The notes under the pieces are model-generated. The model made no database searches, was not told where the DNA came from, and saw nothing but the letters and a program-made list of their open reading frames with translations. This document shows positions 32,360 to 44,960 of a stretch of DNA of 64,000 bases, in pieces. How positions within the stretch are numbered: position 1 is the stretch's first letter; each line of letters starts with the position of its first letter. Both the position numbers and the translations under genes were made by a program. The DNA lies in NCBI GenBank assembly GCA_024291935.2, contig CM044306.1, positions 20,469,001 through 20,533,000 of the forward strand, read 5' to 3'. Source of the stretch: Okapia johnstoni. Its lineage: Eukaryota; Chordata; Mammalia; Artiodactyla; Giraffidae.

Positions 32360-33189
32360 TCTTTCCCAAACCATGGACTGTCTCAATGTTTATGCCATAA
32401 TTACCTGACTCTTGACACATATATGCATCATGAACCCATAAATATGTCCAGCAGAATTACACTTTCTGATGACATCAACGTAAATCTCATAGCCAAAAAG
32501 AGGTCACACAGGTATATGTAAATATGTGAAGAAAATTGCCTGGATAATAAAAGATATTATATTAAATTCTAAGCTTAGAATCACTTTAAATTCCAAGGTC
32601 AGTATCTATTTTTAATTTTAACTTTTTTCCCTGCCTCTGTAAGTAACTCGCTTACATCGCTAAAGAGGCTAAGGAATTGGTAATTAGAGATCAACAAACT
32701 TGCAGAAGAGACCCCAAACACTGAGCTGAGCCACATTTTTTTTTCCTTGTTTTGTTTAGGTGAAGGTTTGAATGTAAAACAGAACAGTTTTTGAATGTAA
32801 ATCAAAACAGACAACTGTAAAACTCTTCACAAATGAAATGTCACTCTGATTATGTAATATTTTATGTTATTATTAGAGGCTATTCTAAAAATAAATACAT
32901 ATAATTTTTCATTCCAATCTGTTATTTAATGCAATTCAGTAGACATTTATTAAATGCCTGTATTCCAGGCATTGTCCTAAGTGCTTGACAGAGACAAAGA
33001 AGATTAAGACACAATTCCCACTTTCAAAGAGTTAACTTTGACAAATATAGATGAGAAACTACAATATATAGTAGAATAAAATGTGAGAGCAGAGAAAAGA
33101 GTGAAAACATCTAGAAGAACCACCTAAAATTTCTTTATGAAGGATATTCAAGCTGGAGTTTGAGGGACAAGTAGGATTTGAGAAGTAGC
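32360..33189. other. Intergenic, nothing recognised
   Basis: A+T-rich, no supported gene or nameable repeat. Confidence 0.4.
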
Positions 33190-34049
33190 AAATGGAGGAA
33201 ACACAAGCTGGAATCAAGATTGCCAGGAGAAATATCAATAACCTCAGATATGCAGATGACACCACCCTTATGGCAGAAAGCGAAGAAGAACTAAAGAGCC
33301 TCTTGATGAAAGTGAAAGAGGAGAGTGAAAAAGTTGGCTTAAAGCTCAACATTCAGAAAACTAAGATCATGGCATCTGGTCCCATCACCTCATGGGAAAT
33401 AGATGGGGAAACAGTGGAAACAGTGTCAGACTTTATTTTGGGGGGCTCCAAAATCACTGCTGATGGTGATTGCAGCCATGAAATTAAAAGACGCTTACTC
33501 CTTGGAAGGAAGGTTATGACCAACCTAGATAGCATATTGAAAAGCAGAGACATTACTCTGCCAACAAAGGTCCATCTAGTCAAGGCTATGGTTTTTCCAG
33601 GAGTCATGTATGGATGTGAGAGTTGGACAGTGAAGAAAGCTGAGCGCCGCAGAATTGATGCTTTTGACCTGTGGTGTTGGAGAAGACTCTTGAGAGTCCC
33701 TTGGACTGCAAGGAGATCCAACCAGTCCATCCTAAAGGAGATCAGTCCTGGGTATTCATTGGAAGGACTGATGTTGAAGCTGAAACTCCAATACTTCGGC
33801 CACCTCATGTGAAGAATTGACTCATTGGAAAAGACCCTAATGCTGGGAAGGATTGGGGGCAGGAGGAGAAGGGGATGACAGAGGATGAGATGGCTGGATG
33901 GCATCACCAACTCGATGGACATGGGTTTGGGTAGACTCTGGGAGTTGGTGATGGACAGGGAGGCCTGGTGTGTTGTGATTCGTGGGGTCACAAAGAGTCA
34001 GACATGACTGAGCGACTAAACTGAACTGAACTGAACTGAAATGGAGGAA
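33190..34049 (+). mobile_element. BovB LINE 3' part with target duplication
   Basis: Encodes the C-terminal 200 or so codons of the BovB reverse transcriptase in one frame (33192-33812, including 'LRYADDTTLMAESEEEL'), then the 3' end with 'actgaactgaactgaactg'. The direct repeat AAATGGAGGAA is at 33190-33200 and 34039-34049. The left copy overlaps BovB-like bases (ggaggaa), so priming probably ended at a microhomology. It is among the least decayed BovB pieces here. Confidence 0.94.
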
Positions 34050-35280
34050 GGACAAAAGAAATTCCACTGATTTTATTTTAGCCAACTTCTTTCTCTTTTA
34101 GGCAGACTAGATTGGTCTTCCCTAATGTCGCCTCAGAGACAACAGATTCTGTATATTGTGTTTATTCAACAAATCTGTAATTTAGACAACAGATTCTGTA
34201 CATTTTCTATTTAACAAATTATGTAATTTAGATTCTACTTTCTGAATAATTTTGTGCTGATCATGGGGGATGTATGTAGAAATGTTAGAATCATAATATG
34301 TTACACATTGGAGATTACTTGGTTCAACTTCCTTATCTGCCAACTTACAGTAAGGCAAATCAAGGTGAGTTGAGGCAAAGAATGTGTGTAAGGTATTCCT
34401 CAAAGGAATTTACAATCTAATTGAAGACCTAAGATATGAAAGCAAATAAACATACAAAGTAGGAAGTAAGTCAGTGAAAAAAAATGATTTCTATGAATGC
34501 CATGGTGCTAAATCACATTGGATCAAATCCCCTTCAAGAACCCACTGTGATTTTGTGAATCTTATGATTTCTTCTTTCCTGCATCTCATTTTAAAATATA
34601 TAATTCCTGTGAAAATGAATAAAGACTGAGGTGATTTTCTTCTAGTGCTATATTTAACAATAATAAAAAACAGCCCTGGGAGAATCTTTTCCAGTGGTTT
34701 CACACTTTGACTCACTACAACACTGGTACAACTTTGAGAATAGAAACTTCTTTTAAAAAGTCCATAGAGTAATACAATCTTTGGAAATCATTATAGATTT
34801 ATTAAAAATAATGGAAAGGGTTTCATCTTAGTCTATTCTGGCTGTCATCTTGCTTGCTCAATAGAAACTGAATTATATCATCAATAAATAAGGCAAATAT
34901 ATCTGTGATGTATATATGCATATAGTCACATGCAACATTCATTTGTAAGGAGCTATGTCGTGATCCAGTTAATCAAGTTGCATATTCTGAAATTATTCAT
35001 TAAAAATCATATCATGTTAAGCATATTACTTAAAACTATGGGAGGGGGATGAAGAGAAGAATTTAGCCTCTGAAACTATAGCTGAATTGTCACTTGGATT
35101 CATTATCCATAATTCATGCAAGATTTGGCATTCCAGAACCCTGTAAAGATAAAAGTGATCATCTAATAACAAGTCAATGAGTCAAAAACATGATTACCCT
35201 AATAAGCTCAGGAACTCTTAATGGACAAGTAAATACCAAACTGATTAGAGAATCTTAGTGGAAAAGGGTGGCAAATAAGA
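34050..35280. other. KRTAP3-2 upstream region, nothing recognised
   Basis: A+T-rich with no gene or nameable repeat. A 'gattctgta' phrase repeats at about 34146 and 34192 ('acaacagattctgta' twice). The promoter-proximal end is unannotated. Confidence 0.4.
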
Positions 35281-35318
35281 GGAAGTCTTCTGATTGGACC
35301 AACACTCAACAAGAGGAG

Positions 35319-35325
35319 TATATAA
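35319..35325 (+). promoter_or_regulatory. TATA box of KRTAP3-2
   Basis: TATATAA, 93 bases before the ATG. Upstream 'attggaccaacac' (from about 35292) is shared with KRTAP3-3 and contains a reversed CCAAT. Confidence 0.9.
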
Positions 35326-35411
35326 GAGTCCCAAAGTGAGCAGAGACATTTCATCCTAGAAACCTCACCTTTCTTTCCTAGAAACCAAAAGCAAACCAGC
35401 TTCCCAACACC

Positions 35412-35708
35412 ATGGCTTGCTGTGCTCCCCTCTGCTGCAGCGTCCCCACCGGCCCCGCCACCACCATCTGCTCCTCTGACAAATTCTGCAGGTGTGGAGT
35501 CTGCCTGCCCAGCACCTGCCCACACACAGTCTGGTTACTGGAGCCAACCTGCTGTGACAACTGCCCCCCACCTTGCCACATTCCTCAGCCCTGTGAGCCC
35601 ACCTGCTTCCTGCTCAACTCTTCCCAGCCCACCCCAGGCCTGGAAACCATCAACCTCACAACGTACACTCAGCCCAGCTGTGAGCCCTGCATCCCAAGCT
35701 GCTGCTGA
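35412..35708 (+). CDS. KRTAP3-2: Keratin-associated protein 3-2
   Basis: A single-exon gene for a 98-residue KAP3 high-sulfur protein of the hair or wool fibre matrix, with 19 cysteines. It has the shared core '[13 protein letters not shown]' (26-38) and then '[17 protein letters not shown]' (39-55), 'IPQPC' and 'PTCFLLNS', the form of human KRTAP3-2 and 3-3 (from memory). The start sits in a good context (aacaccATGg). It differs from the next gene at only three coding bases: E62 versus V62, S96 versus R96 and one silent change. The 3-2 symbol rests on gene order, because the two proteins cannot be told apart by sequence alone. Confidence 0.92.
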   Translation: MACCAPLCCSVPTGPATTICSSDKFCRCGVCLPSTCPHTVWLLEPTCCDNCPPPCHIPQPCEPTCFLLNSSQPTPGLETINLTTYTQPSCEPCIPSCC

Positions 35709-36041
35709 CCAATGGCTGACTCACTCAGTGCCTGGCAATAACACAGAAGCTATCTGTTTGATATTTACTTGCCTCGGTAGTTTATCAGACAATGATGTAG
35801 ATCAGATGGCATAGATATGGAAAACCTAACTTTCATTTTCATGGAAAGAAAATTTTTAAAAATATGCTTATTTGGCTGAGTAACCCTTTGGTTCATTTGG
35901 ATAGATAGAGGTCATCTATTATCAAAATAGCAGTGAAATCTATAAGACCTCAGACTGTATTTTCTTGGTCATGTTGCTTCTTGGGTCCCATTTCTTGTAT
36001 TGGGCATTTTCATAGAGGACAAATAACTTTGATGGTTTTCC

Positions 36042-36047
36042 AATAAA
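36042..36047 (+). terminator. Polyadenylation signal of KRTAP3-2
   Basis: AATAAA, 334 bases after the stop codon. Confidence 0.75.
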
Positions 36048-36079
36048 CTTTGTTTCTGTGGCAAGATGTGTTTTTCATT

Positions 36080-37900
36080 TATGTTAGAGTTTTTGGTATA
36101 TTTCTTTCATTTAAAAAAATAAAGGAAAGATAATTAAAAAAAAAAAGAATCTCAGAGAAATGACTAGAACTAACTTATTAACATGGCTTGCTAGCTTTAA
36201 ATTGCTTATCTTTATATTCACCCTCTTTTCTCTTCCTCAGACAAATACAATTTGGGGGTGAGACATTTACTTACCTACACTTTGCCAGGTAGATTACATG
36301 TATTAACTCATGTAACCCTTAAAACAGCATAAAAAGAAAAATGAAGCTTTAAGAGTGATTCAACATTCTCAAAGTCACAAAGTTACTAAAAAAGACCAGG
36401 ATTCAGCTCCTTTTATATCTATTTGACTTTAAAGCCCAATTCTTTCTATCACATCACAGAGCCCCCAGTGCTAACAGAGCCAGAAACTTAATAAACACAG
36501 TTATGACACTAGCTTAAAATATGAAAAAGAAATAAAAGTACAAAAATCTTTAACAAAATCATCCAATCCAACTGTCATGGACAATGATATATTGGCTTAC
36601 AGATTAAAAGAGGCAGGTATCCAGTTTTAAGATCTGGGTCATTTAGTGGGCCTACCATTTTGACTTCATTTTCCCTTGGAGAAAACTTACAGTGGTCAGT
36701 TCAAGCAGTAGGGCAATAGGAATATCCTTCTACCTGCCACAATACTACCCCAGTAATGAACAGAACACCAATATTTTCCAGGATTGTCTGAGGGCTAGAG
36801 CTAAAGTCTAATTAAACATGGTTTAATCTACTACTTAATTTTATTTCATTTTACCAACCTACTTTTTTTTTTATCTTGCACAGATTATTTTTCCCAGCCT
36901 TATATTACATATATAGATATAAATATATTTCAGAATAGATAATATATAAGTATATATTAAATATTTATATATAAATATATATACATATAATATATACATT
37001 AAGGTGCACATCAGACTCAGATAAAGCATTGAGCTAGAACCAAAAGCATACGTGTGAAAAAGAAAACGAGCAAGGAAGAGGAGAAGCAAATGCCTTTAAA
37101 TAAATGTTTTTAAATGTCCTCATTGTCCCTGTCACTCTCTCCAGAGAACAATTTCTCAGAGAATCCCACAGGTTTATTAGAAGCTCAATTTCGAATGAAC
37201 AGAACTTAGAAGCCATGGGGTAAGCAGAACACAGTCTAGGATACAGTCAACAAAGGATTTAGTCCATTTACGCATTCACTTGGCCAACATTTCTTGCATG
37301 CCTCCCCTGTGCCAGGCTTCAAATCCATACTAGGAGTATAAAGATAAAAGAAATGTTATTATCTAAAGTGCCTGAAAGTTCCTCTAAAATCTGGTGAAGG
37401 AGACAGACAAGTTATTACAATCGCAGTATACATGTTCTATGTATGTTATATGAATGTAATTATAATGCGATGGAATTTCCGCTGTCACAGAGCTATGAGC
37501 TGTATGCCAGGCAAGCACACAGACAGAGTAACTAAAACCCAGATTTATTTGGTGATTCAGTGTCAGGGTGAGGGGCAGTTATGAAAAGGCTTCAAGCTAT
37601 CCAAGCTAAGCATTAAAAGATGATGAGGCAGAATGAAAAAAGAAAAGACATGACGAGGTGGAAGAGGTGAAGAGCAGAACAGGAGCTTACTAACTCATGG
37701 ATACATTGAAGATGGGAGAGGTTGAGGCCAACGAGAAAGAAGAAATGCAAAGACCCTGAAGTCAGCCCCCAGCAGAGAGATTCAGGCTGAATCCTCGAAG
37801 CAGTGAGAGTTGAAGCAAGAGACTAACAATCATATTTTACTTCTAATTTCTATTACTTCTTATGATCAATCTTTGTATCTTTACTGTCACATATACCCAA
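36080..37900. other. Intergenic, MIR relic and A+T-rich patch
   Basis: MIR-like at about 36260-36450 ('gccaggtagattacatg', then 'caaagtcacaaagttac'). Pure A/T low complexity at about 36900-37000. No gene. Confidence 0.5.
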
Positions 37901-37904
37901 ACTG

Positions 37905-38222
37905 ACTATAAAAAGGTGTAATTAAAACTGGACAAGGTCTAGACTCACAGACATAGAGAACAGACTTATGGTCACCAAGGAGAAGGGGAGTGGGGAGGGA
38001 AGGACTGGGAGTGTGGGATTTGCAGATGTAAACTGTTGTATGTAGGATGATGAGCAAAAAGTTCCCACTGTACAGCACAGGGAACTATGTTCAGTATCCT
38101 ATGATAAACCATAATATAAAACAACATTAAAAAAGAATGTCTGTGTATAACTAAGTCACTTTGCTGTACAGCAGAGATTGACACAACATTGTAAACCAAC
38201 TATATTTCAAAAAAAAAAAAAC
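37905..38222 (+). mobile_element. L1 LINE 3' tail
   Basis: Artiodactyl L1 3' UTR: 'cagacatagagaacagac', 'cactgtacagcacaggg', 'tttgctgtacagcagag' and a terminal A run. Confidence 0.88.
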
Positions 38223-40190
38223 ACTGGACAAGTTCTTGTGTGGGTGAGCATGTATGTGTGTGTGTAGGTTTTCAAACTGTTGAAATTCATCAAGGATCAC
38301 CATGTTTTTCCTGCACTTGCTTGAAGGAAAAGGGTACCTTTTCTTTCTAAAAATAAAATATGTTTAATATCTCTGACACATACTTTAAACTTACATTTTA
38401 AACCACATAAAAGGTAACTCAGTCCCAGTAGGTCCTATATTTAGTTCTTAATAAGTCAGTCACCAGGCTACCTAAGGCAAATCATCTTACCTGTCTAGGA
38501 TTCATGATCCTAATTTATAAACAAAGGAGAGTTATTCCCAGGTCTCTTAGACAAATGTAGAGAAAATAAATTTTAATGAAGTACAAGTCCTTTCAATAAA
38601 AGATATGAGTTTATTCATAAACTTGGTATTTTACGACTCTTTCTAGTCTGTAATGCTAAGCCTTATTTCTAGTTCTAGAAACCACACAGAATAGTGGCAA
38701 TTCCTTTATCCTCATAAGGTTGATTCAAAATAATACGCATTCTTGCTAAGAGACTGATATTTTTCTGCCATGAAATTCTAACTTCAAGAGTCTGAAAACC
38801 CCTTTGCAATACTTTCTTTAAAATGTCAAAACAATTTCCTTCAGCTTATTTTTTATCCTTGGAACCCAGTCTTTTCTTTTCCCATCATAAATTATAACAA
38901 CAGTAACTTATAATAATACATTATGGCATAAGACATATACATATGACAAACCTTCCTCCAGACCCTAAGTTTCCTGAAAGCAGAGATGATATGTATTTAG
39001 TTCACTGTTGTATAATCACAGTTTCTGGCATTTGGTAACAGCTCAACAAATATCTACTGAATTATTTTTTAAATACTAGAAAAAAATATTAATCTGTCCT
39101 GAGTAAAAGGGTGAGCAGTTTGGCAGGTATTCACTCAAAGGTTCATCTGGGGGAAATCCAGGGACATCAGTTAAGATCATGAACACTTTATTTCAAGCAG
39201 AGCCATAGAGAACTTTTTAAAATTTGAAATGTATTCATTTGTGTGCCAGCCATTTTCTCTAATTGTAGGTGTGAACTTTTAGGTAAATTTTGCTGTTTCC
39301 TGTAAGGTTACTCTTTAACTTAGTTTCTCCACCTTCCTCTTCCCCTGAGTTTGATCTGTAACTTGCTTAGATAATGATAATAATTTACTTTTGCACTGCA
39401 CTTCATCTATGGATTTTAACCCATTTTTATCTCATTCGAGCCTCACAATAATCTTCAGAGTTGAAGAATATAGATATAATTATCCTTATTTTACAGAGGA
39501 GAAAGATGAACTTCCAAAACGTTAATTGCTTGCCATAGCAAGAAGGGTAACCAGCAGTATGGAGACCACTTGTAACACTTAATGGGGTCCTCTTGAATTC
39601 ACACCCTCTCCAGGAAAAAACCACACAGACTTTCCCACCATCATGCACTGAGATACAGGCAGACTTTAAGGAAGAGAGGAGAACCATGGCTTGAAGGATG
39701 AGTGACTCCAAGTTGAGAGGAAATGGTTTGAGTGGTCAGGATGACCCTGGACAGGAGTCTGCACGTGCTCACTCTCTATGCTGGACCATGCTTGAAGTCT
39801 AAATGGTCTACTGGAACTAGAATCCAGGTCTCCCTTACCACAGCTACATTTCACTTGGGGAGAAAATGTACTACTTTGGGGAAAAAAAGAACAGTGAACA
39901 AAATCGATTGTGGATAGATTAACATAGGTCTTTAACTTCACTTTCCATTGGTAGCAATACTGGTAGTGAAATTATTCTTCTACTTAGTATTTAGATATAA
40001 GATAAAAATTCAACTTCCCCACACTCAGTAGAGAAAGAAACAAAATAAGCCAGTTTTCGATAGAAATATACATGGCCAGTGTGTATATGAAAGAATGTTT
40101 TAACCTAACAGTTATGAAGAAAATACAAATACTATAACAATGTAATTTCATTTTCTCCTGACAAATTGACAAACACTTAAAATAAAATAT
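38223..40190. other. Intergenic with L2 and MIR relics
   Basis: About 38950-39070 resembles an L2 end ('cctaagtttcctgaaagcag'). About 39365-39570 resembles MIR ('cttattttacagaggagaaag'). No gene supported. Confidence 0.5.
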
Positions 40191-40199
40191 CCATCAAAG

Positions 40200-40800
40200 T
40201 ATACAGAAACAGGAATTTTCAAATAGCAGTTGGGAATATGTAAACAGGAAAAAATAGCTAAATAAAATGATTCTGGAGAGCAGTATGGCAATGAATATCA
40301 AAGGTCTTAAAATATCATTAATTAACATTTGCTCCAATAATTCTATCTAATAATTAGTCCCCTTTCTGAAATGATCAGACATGTGCATAAAGATTTATGT
40401 ACACAGTTATACTATTGCCACAATTATCTTAGAAGAAAAGTTGCAAACAGTTTAAATGATTAATATATGAGATTTCTAATCAACTTAGAAGTACAATTAT
40501 ATGATGAACACTAGGAAATACTTAAAATAACATTATCAAATATACTTAAGAATATAAGATCATGAAAATATATATATTTAAGTGCAAATGCAAGTTATAG
40601 AATGGTATATACAATGTGATTCCAGTGGTATCATAAAATGATAAACAAGTATATAGAAAAATGACTAGAGGGATATGTATAAACACTGATAGAGAATTTC
40701 TCTTAATGATAAGGTGTTGTGGATAATTTCTTTATACATTTCTATATAGTCTGAATTTTTTAATGAATATGCAATATTTTACAATAAAATGGGTTAATAG
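40200..40800 (+). mobile_element. Old L1/HAL1-like 3' region
   Basis: Contains 'agcagtatggcaatgaat' and ends 'attttacaataaaatggg'. It is very A+T-rich and decayed; the subfamily is not assignable by eye. Confidence 0.45.
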
Positions 40801-41320
40801 TGTATGTCTCCATATTAATGTAAGTTAGATCTTCCAAAGTCCCAACACTACAATACTACTAATACAATGTTACATGTATATTATGTATCAATTAAAAGTC
40901 AGTTAATTTATTCAAGTCCCCAAAGCTAAAGAGAGTTACTAAAAATAAGTACTCTTTAAAAGAAGAATAGTTCATCAAACCAACTGATAACAGATAAAGG
41001 GAAAGAAAACAAAAACTGACCAGCACAAGAGAAAAGACCTACATCCTACAGTTGTACTGTCATGCATATTCCCCATCAGGGCTGGTGCTGGAATTATAAT
41101 AGCAGAAGCCACCGGTGATACCTCATAAAGCTTGTGTTCCAATGACAAATAGCAAGAGTAATCAGTTCAGATTTAGCAGTGAACTCAAACAAAGGTTAAT
41201 TAGGAAAATAAAGACTCTTTACAAGCATCTAAATGTCAAACTAGTCAAAGGATAATGGGTACACTAACATAAACAAGAACCAGGAAAGAAGCCTTCCGGT
41301 TGGACCAACACCCACTGGAG
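40801..41320. other. KRTAP3-3 upstream region
   Basis: No gene or clear repeat. The bases at about 41300-41310 ('ttggaccaacac') match the KRTAP3-2 promoter. Confidence 0.45.
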
Positions 41321-41324
41321 AGGG

Positions 41325-41331
41325 TATATAA
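41325..41331 (+). promoter_or_regulatory. TATA box of KRTAP3-3
   Basis: TATATAA in 'ggTATATAAGAGCCCC', 95 bases before the ATG. Confidence 0.9.
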
Positions 41332-41419
41332 GAGCCCCAGAGCAAAAACAGACATTCGCACTTCAGGAGATCCATCTTCTTTAAACCAAATCAATAAAAA
41401 AACACAGCTTCCCAACACC

Positions 41420-41716
41420 ATGGCTTGCTGTGCTCCCCTCTGCTGCAGCGTCCCCACCGGCCCCGCCACCACCATCTGCTCCTCTGACAAATTCTGCAGG
41501 TGTGGAGTCTGCCTGCCCAGCACCTGCCCACACACAGTCTGGTTACTGGAGCCAACCTGCTGTGACAACTGCCCCCCACCTTGCCACATTCCTCAGCCCT
41601 GTGTGCCCACCTGCTTCCTGCTCAACTCTTCCCAGCCCACCCCAGGCCTGGAAACCATCAACCTCACAACCTACACTCAGCCCAGCTGTGAGCCCTGCAT
41701 CCCAAGATGCTGCTGA
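41420..41716 (+). CDS. KRTAP3-3: Keratin-associated protein 3-3
   Basis: A single-exon gene for a 98-residue, 19-cysteine KAP3 high-sulfur protein that cross-links hair keratin filaments. It has the same core as KRTAP3-2, with V62 and R96 as its only residue differences. The ATG lies in aacaccATGg; the longer frame from 41300 lacks an earlier ATG and is UTR. It is the KAP3 gene nearest KRT40, as is human KRTAP3-3. The near-identity to KRTAP3-2 stops about 15 bases before the ATG and fades within about 30 bases after the stop, which points to gene conversion. Confidence 0.93.
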   Translation: MACCAPLCCSVPTGPATTICSSDKFCRCGVCLPSTCPHTVWLLEPTCCDNCPPPCHIPQPCVPTCFLLNSSQPTPGLETINLTTYTQPSCEPCIPRCC

Positions 41717-42059
41717 CCGACGGCTGCCTCACCCAGTGCCTGACACAGAGTCAACCCAGAAGCTTTAGTGCTTACCTGTCTCAGTACCTGCAACTAATTG
41801 TGGCTCCGCTTTCGAAGTTGGAACAAGGATGGCGTTATCACAGACAACCCTCACAAAAAAGAAACCAAGAGACTTTCGATGGCCACATAGTGGACATCGG
41901 TGAACAAGGACAATTGGAATAGGTAGATGCCTATAGGCTTCCCAACGTTGTTCAGTTCCTTCGTGTTAAATTGTATCTTTCTTTGGTGCTTTGGGAATTG
42001 TGTTTCCAGTCTTGAATGTTATCTTTCTGGAAATTGAGGATCTTCTTCATGATTATTTT

Positions 42060-42065
42060 AATAAA
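42060..42065 (+). terminator. Polyadenylation signal of KRTAP3-3
   Basis: AATAAA, 343 bases after the stop codon. Confidence 0.75.
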
Positions 42066-42589
42066 GTTTACATCTCTGGCATAACACAAATGTCTATAAT
42101 TACTTCCATTTATTTTTGTTAACGCATCAAATGTATTTCTTAAATCCGAAGGTCAGCATTTTAAGAAACTGAGAACATCTTGCAAAACTGAAAAGCATGG
42201 CAGTACAGACAAATACTTCTTGCTTTTGTTGTTCTTGTTGTTTTAAGAAAACTAATGGCGTTGCATATAAAATGGTCCAGGATATCAGCATAATTTCCCT
42301 GACTTGTCCTTCCTCCAAAATGGTGTAGATTGGGAAACACCACATATGATCCAAAGACCAAATATGACCTAATATATCAACTAATCCAGATGCCAGATCT
42401 ATTTGTGCAAAAAATATATAACAATATTATTCATTCAAGAAACATATTAAGTACCTATTATGTACCCTGTGTTTTACCATCCCTGCTAAAAATGAACTGA
42501 TTGTCTGGAAAGTAAGGCAGATACATATACAATATCCACTCACTCCCTCATACAATTAACCATTATTTACTGAATGCTAGCATTGTATT

Positions 42590-42990
42590 ATAATGAAAAT
42601 ACATGAATTATACTGTATAGCACAGGGATCTATACTCAAAATCTTGTAATAAGCTATAATGGAAAAGAATTTGAAAAAGAATGTATTTATATGCAGGGGC
42701 TTCCCAGGTGGTGCTAGTGGTAAAGAACCTGCCTGCTAATGCAGGAGACATAAGAGGCAGGTTCAATCCCAGGGTCAGAAAGATCCCCTGGAAAAGGGCA
42801 TGGCAATCCACTCCAGTATTCTTGCCTGGAGAATCTCATAGACAGGGGAGCCTGACAGGCTACAGTCCCTGGGGTCACAAAGAGAGGAACACAATTGAAG
42901 CAACTTAGCGCACACACATATATGTATGCATAACTGCTATAAACTTGAAACTAACACAACATTGTAAACTAACTATACTTCAATTTAAAA
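42590..42990 (+). mobile_element. L1 LINE 3' tail split by a Bov-tA
   Basis: L1 tail text 'actgtatagcacagggatc' before the SINE and 'cataactgctataaacttg ... attgtaaactaactatac' after it. Confidence 0.8.
42698..42912 (+). mobile_element. Bov-tA SINE, forward
   Basis: 'ggggcttcccaggtggtgc ... gaacacaattgaagcaac'. Target duplication not clear. Confidence 0.9.
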
Positions 42991-43248
42991 AATGTGAGTC
43001 AAAAATATGCATTAGAAAAGTGCTGTGGTATGGAAAAATTGAGAACAGTTAAGAAATTAAGATTTAAGTGATAAAAAAGAGAAAAGATACAGTCAAAGAC
43101 AAATTGACTGAAGCTGGAGATCAAAAGAGTATGGAAAAGATGTTGTCGAGAGATACTAGGCAGTAGTGTAAGGTCACCAATTTAAAAAAGGAATGCTGTG
43201 TTCCGCTCTAGAAGTGTCAAAACACAAGTGACACATCTAAATAAAGTT

Positions 43249-43462
43249 TGTGCTGTGCTGTGCTTAGACGCTCAGTCGTGTCCAACTCTTTGTGACCCCA
43301 TGGACTTCCCACCAGGCTCCTCTGTCCATGGGGATTCTCCAGGCAAGAATACTGGAGTGGGTTGCCATGCCCTCCTTCAGGGGATCTTCCCAACTCAGGA
43401 ATCGAACCCAGGTCTCCTGCATTGCAGGTGGATGCTTTATCATCTGGCCACCAGGGAAGCAA
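43249..43462 (-). mobile_element. Bov-tA SINE
   Basis: A reversed unit from 'gctgtgcttagacgctcagtc' to 'ctggccaccagggaagc'. Confidence 0.9.
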
Positions 43463-43849
43463 ATGAAGGTTAGGCAACTGGAATTTGTAATTGTGTTCTA
43501 GAAGGAAGCAGATATAGGAGGGAAGGTGAGGAAGTCTGTGTAAAAGACAATATCAACAGAAGCCTGTTTTGCACGCGCACTGAATGAAATTCTATGAGGT
43601 TGGCATAGAATGGCTTTTGAGGGATAAAGAACTGACTGGAAATACCAGAAGTCATTCAGTACTAATGGACTTTTAATTCCCAGCCTATCCAGAGTGGCCA
43701 AAGCTCTTTGTGTACCTTGGGGATTCTACTGATATTCCGGAAGAACACACCAAAAGAGTAAGGATCACAACCTTGGGAAGAGAACACATGAAATTATACC
43801 TGCCCTGGAAAAATCTAAAACCTAGCCTGAGAAGAGAAAGAGGATCTTC

Positions 43850-44960
43850 CAGAGATTTGACTTCTTGTCAGAACAAAGCCTGACACTCAAAACTCTGCAA
43901 CATAATTGAAATTTCCTAAAATGTATTATCTAAAATGGATAGCATATAATTTAAAATTTCCAGACATGTGAAGAAGCAAGAAAAGTCTCACCTAGAAACA
44001 AGAGAAAAAGCTGCCAATAGAAATAGATCCATAGATATATAGGTGTTAGAATTAGCAGACAATATCTTAAAACAGATATTATCAATATTTTCACGGATTT
44101 AAAGGGAAGGATGAACAAGAGGTAAAAGAAAAAGAATGGACAAGATGAGGAATCTCACCAGAAAAAGTAAAAATTTTTAATTCTATTTGATAAATTAATA
44201 ACAAATTAAATTTATTTAAATTAAGAGAGAAGTCAATGAAAATTCTAGAACTAAAGATTATAATAAAGTCAATAGTTGCCATCAATACCAGAATAGAAAA
44301 TGCAAACTAAATCTTCCAGGCCAGTATCAAGTAGTCCAATATGCATGAAACTGGAGTTCCAGAATGGTAGGAGAGTGAAAATGGGGCAGAAACACTGGGG
44401 GAGGAGAAGCTGAAAATTTTCCAAATTTAATGATATATTTCAGTAACTCGCAAATTCAAGAATCTCAAGCAGGATAAATACAATTTAAACACACACACAC
44501 ACACCATCTAGATATATCATAGTCAAATTGCTGAATTAGTAACGATCAATAGAATATATTTTTTTAAATGAGGGGGAAACCCACATTGAAAAGAGAGTAT
44601 CAAAGAGGAAAAGGATGTCTAATCTCTATACAGTTAAGAACTTTTGGCGTAGTGTTGAAATATAAAGAGAATTACTAAAATCAAAACCAACTTTGCTCAA
44701 TGAATAAGAAATTCTAAGAGACTATTTTAATCTATCTATCTAAAGTCTCCAGGTTTGGTTTTGGTTGGTTGGTTGTTTTTCCATTATCATCTATTTAAGG
44801 AAGAAGTGCTCAGAGTTAGAAAAACATTGTTTATTCTGAATCATGAAAAATTTAACTTTGTCGGAGTAATGGGATACCCCCCCATAAAGATCTTGAACAT
44901 TCTGCAGACAATTTGCTCTGTACTCTTTTTAAAATGAAATAAATACCACAATCGAAGGCA
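43850..44960 (+). mobile_element. Possible old L1/HAL1 LINE
   Basis: A-rich text such as 'aattagcagacaatatctt' and 'gaactaaagattataataaag' resembles ancient LINE coding sequence but is too decayed to place. A short (CA)n lies at about 44492-44503. Confidence 0.35.
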
